DNA of 6,101 nucleotides, from the NCBI GenBank assembly GCA_021841985.1, contig JAKCCP010000122.1, positions 1 through 6,101 on the forward strand. Direction: 5' to 3'. The notes under the pieces are model-generated. The model was not told the DNA's origin and ran no database searches. It worked only from the letters and a program-made list of their open reading frames with translations. This document shows positions 5,548 to 6,101 of this stretch, one piece after another (the first letter of the stretch is position 1; every line of letters starts with the position of its first letter). A program made the position numbers and the translations under genes. Source of the DNA: Pseudomonadota bacterium. Lineage in GTDB: Bacteria > Pseudomonadota > Alphaproteobacteria > Acetobacterales > Acetobacteraceae.

Positions 5548-6101
5548 ATGTCCGATATCCGCCGCCGCGATTGGCATCGCCGCGATCTGTTGCGCACCGG
5601 TCTCGCCCTCGCCGCGACGCCGGTCCTCCTGCCCCGCCGCGCCTTTGCCGCGCGGAAATTCAAGATCGCCCTCTCGAATTCCTATATCGGCAATAAATGG
5701 CGGATCGAGATGGAGAATCTGTTCAAGGCGGCGCTGGCGATGGAACCCTTCGCCGGCGAGGTGGAAGGAAGCTGGTTCAATTCCGGCAATGATGTCTCCA
5801 AGCAATCGCAGCAATTCTCCAACCTGATCGCCGAGCGGGTGGACGCCATCGTGCTCAACGCCGCCTCGCCGACCGGGCTCAACGGCATCATCAAACAGGC
5901 CACCGATCGCGGCATTCTCGTCGTCTCCTTCGATAACGTCGTCACCGCGCCGAGCGCGCTGAAAGTGAATACCGACCAATTCGCGTTCGGCCGCATGGGC
6001 GCCGAGTTCGTCGCCCGGAAAATGGGCGGCAAGGGCAATGTGATCATGGTCACCGGCGTCGCCGGCACCCATGTCGATCTCGACCGCAACAAGGGCGCCG
6101 A
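5548..6101 (+). CDS. Sugar-type ABC transporter periplasmic binding protein, N-terminal part
   Basis: This is the substrate-binding component of a ribose/RbsB-like (Peripla_BP_4) ABC importer; only 184 codons lie inside the window and the frame stays open at the right edge. Residues 1-34 form an export signal with a twin-arginine core HRRDLLR (10-16), a hydrophobic stretch GLALAATPVLL (18-28) and an AFA cleavage site around residue 34. The mature part starts FKIALSNSYIGNKWRIEMENLFKAA. It continues with typical fold elements: LIAERVDAIVLNAASPTGLNGIIKQATDRGILVVSFDN, then an NTDQFAFGRMGAEFVARKMGGKGNVIMVTGVAGT segment. These are the first and second Rossmann-type strands and the hinge neighbourhood of the family. 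AGAGGA at 5535-5540 lies seven bases before the ATG. The ligand cannot be read from this part; permease and ATPase genes are expected downstream. The N-terminal Tat signal would mean export of the folded protein. Confidence 0.9.
   Translation, partial: MSDIRRRDWHRRDLLRTGLALAATPVLLPRRAFAARKFKIALSNSYIGNKWRIEMENLFKAALAMEPFAGEVEGSWFNSGNDVSKQSQQFSNLIAERVDAIVLNAASPTGLNGIIKQATDRGILVVSFDNVVTAPSALKVNTDQFAFGRMGAEFVARKMGGKGNVIMVTGVAGTHVDLDRNKGA

Noticed and set aside
5383..6072. Minus-strand frame of 229 codons at the right edge
   Set aside because: Antisense to the binding-protein gene, whose signal peptide and Peripla_BP_4 features are clear; the mirror frame has no motif of its own.

Overview
The window is GC-rich (codon third positions are mostly G or C) and looks like an ordinary chromosomal region of an alphaproteobacterium. 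A member of the Acetobacteraceae or nearby Rhodospirillales is the best guess. This rests on the glcD-glcE-glcF order, the 41-residue cysteine-poor form of ribosomal protein L36, and an AT-rich 'TTCTTTTT...AAAAAGAA' intergenic element that I recall as common in acetic-acid-bacterium relatives. The placement is inference; no search was run.

Layout. Positions 1-4007, minus strand: a compact operon for the three-subunit glycolate dehydrogenase. glcD (4007-2556) overlaps glcE (2559-1351) by the four bases ATGA, and 23 bases later comes glcF (1327 to beyond the left edge, with nearly all of the protein visible). GlcD and GlcE are FAD-binding_4 flavoprotein subunits, and GlcF is the iron-sulfur/CCG-domain subunit. 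Together they should oxidise glycolate (possibly also D-lactate) to the 2-oxoacid and pass electrons to the quinone pool. Positions 4008-4210: a gene-free spacer holding two AT-rich palindromes that are also inverted copies of each other. Positions 4211-4336, minus: rpmJ, encoding L36 of the zinc-free type. Positions 4412-5359, minus: a class I SAM-dependent methyltransferase of unknown substrate with a Pro/Ala/Ser-rich N-terminal linker. Positions 5360-5547: a divergent intergenic region. Positions 5548 to the right edge, plus: the N-terminal part of a sugar-type ABC transporter periplasmic binding protein with a twin-arginine signal peptide.

The glc genes clearly work as one unit. rpmJ, the methyltransferase and the binding protein show no obvious functional link to it or to each other. 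No mobile element, CRISPR array, tRNA, rRNA or phage gene was recognised. I see no convincing novel multi-gene system here. The items most worth checking are the paired inverted element between rpmJ and glcD, and the unassigned methyltransferase.
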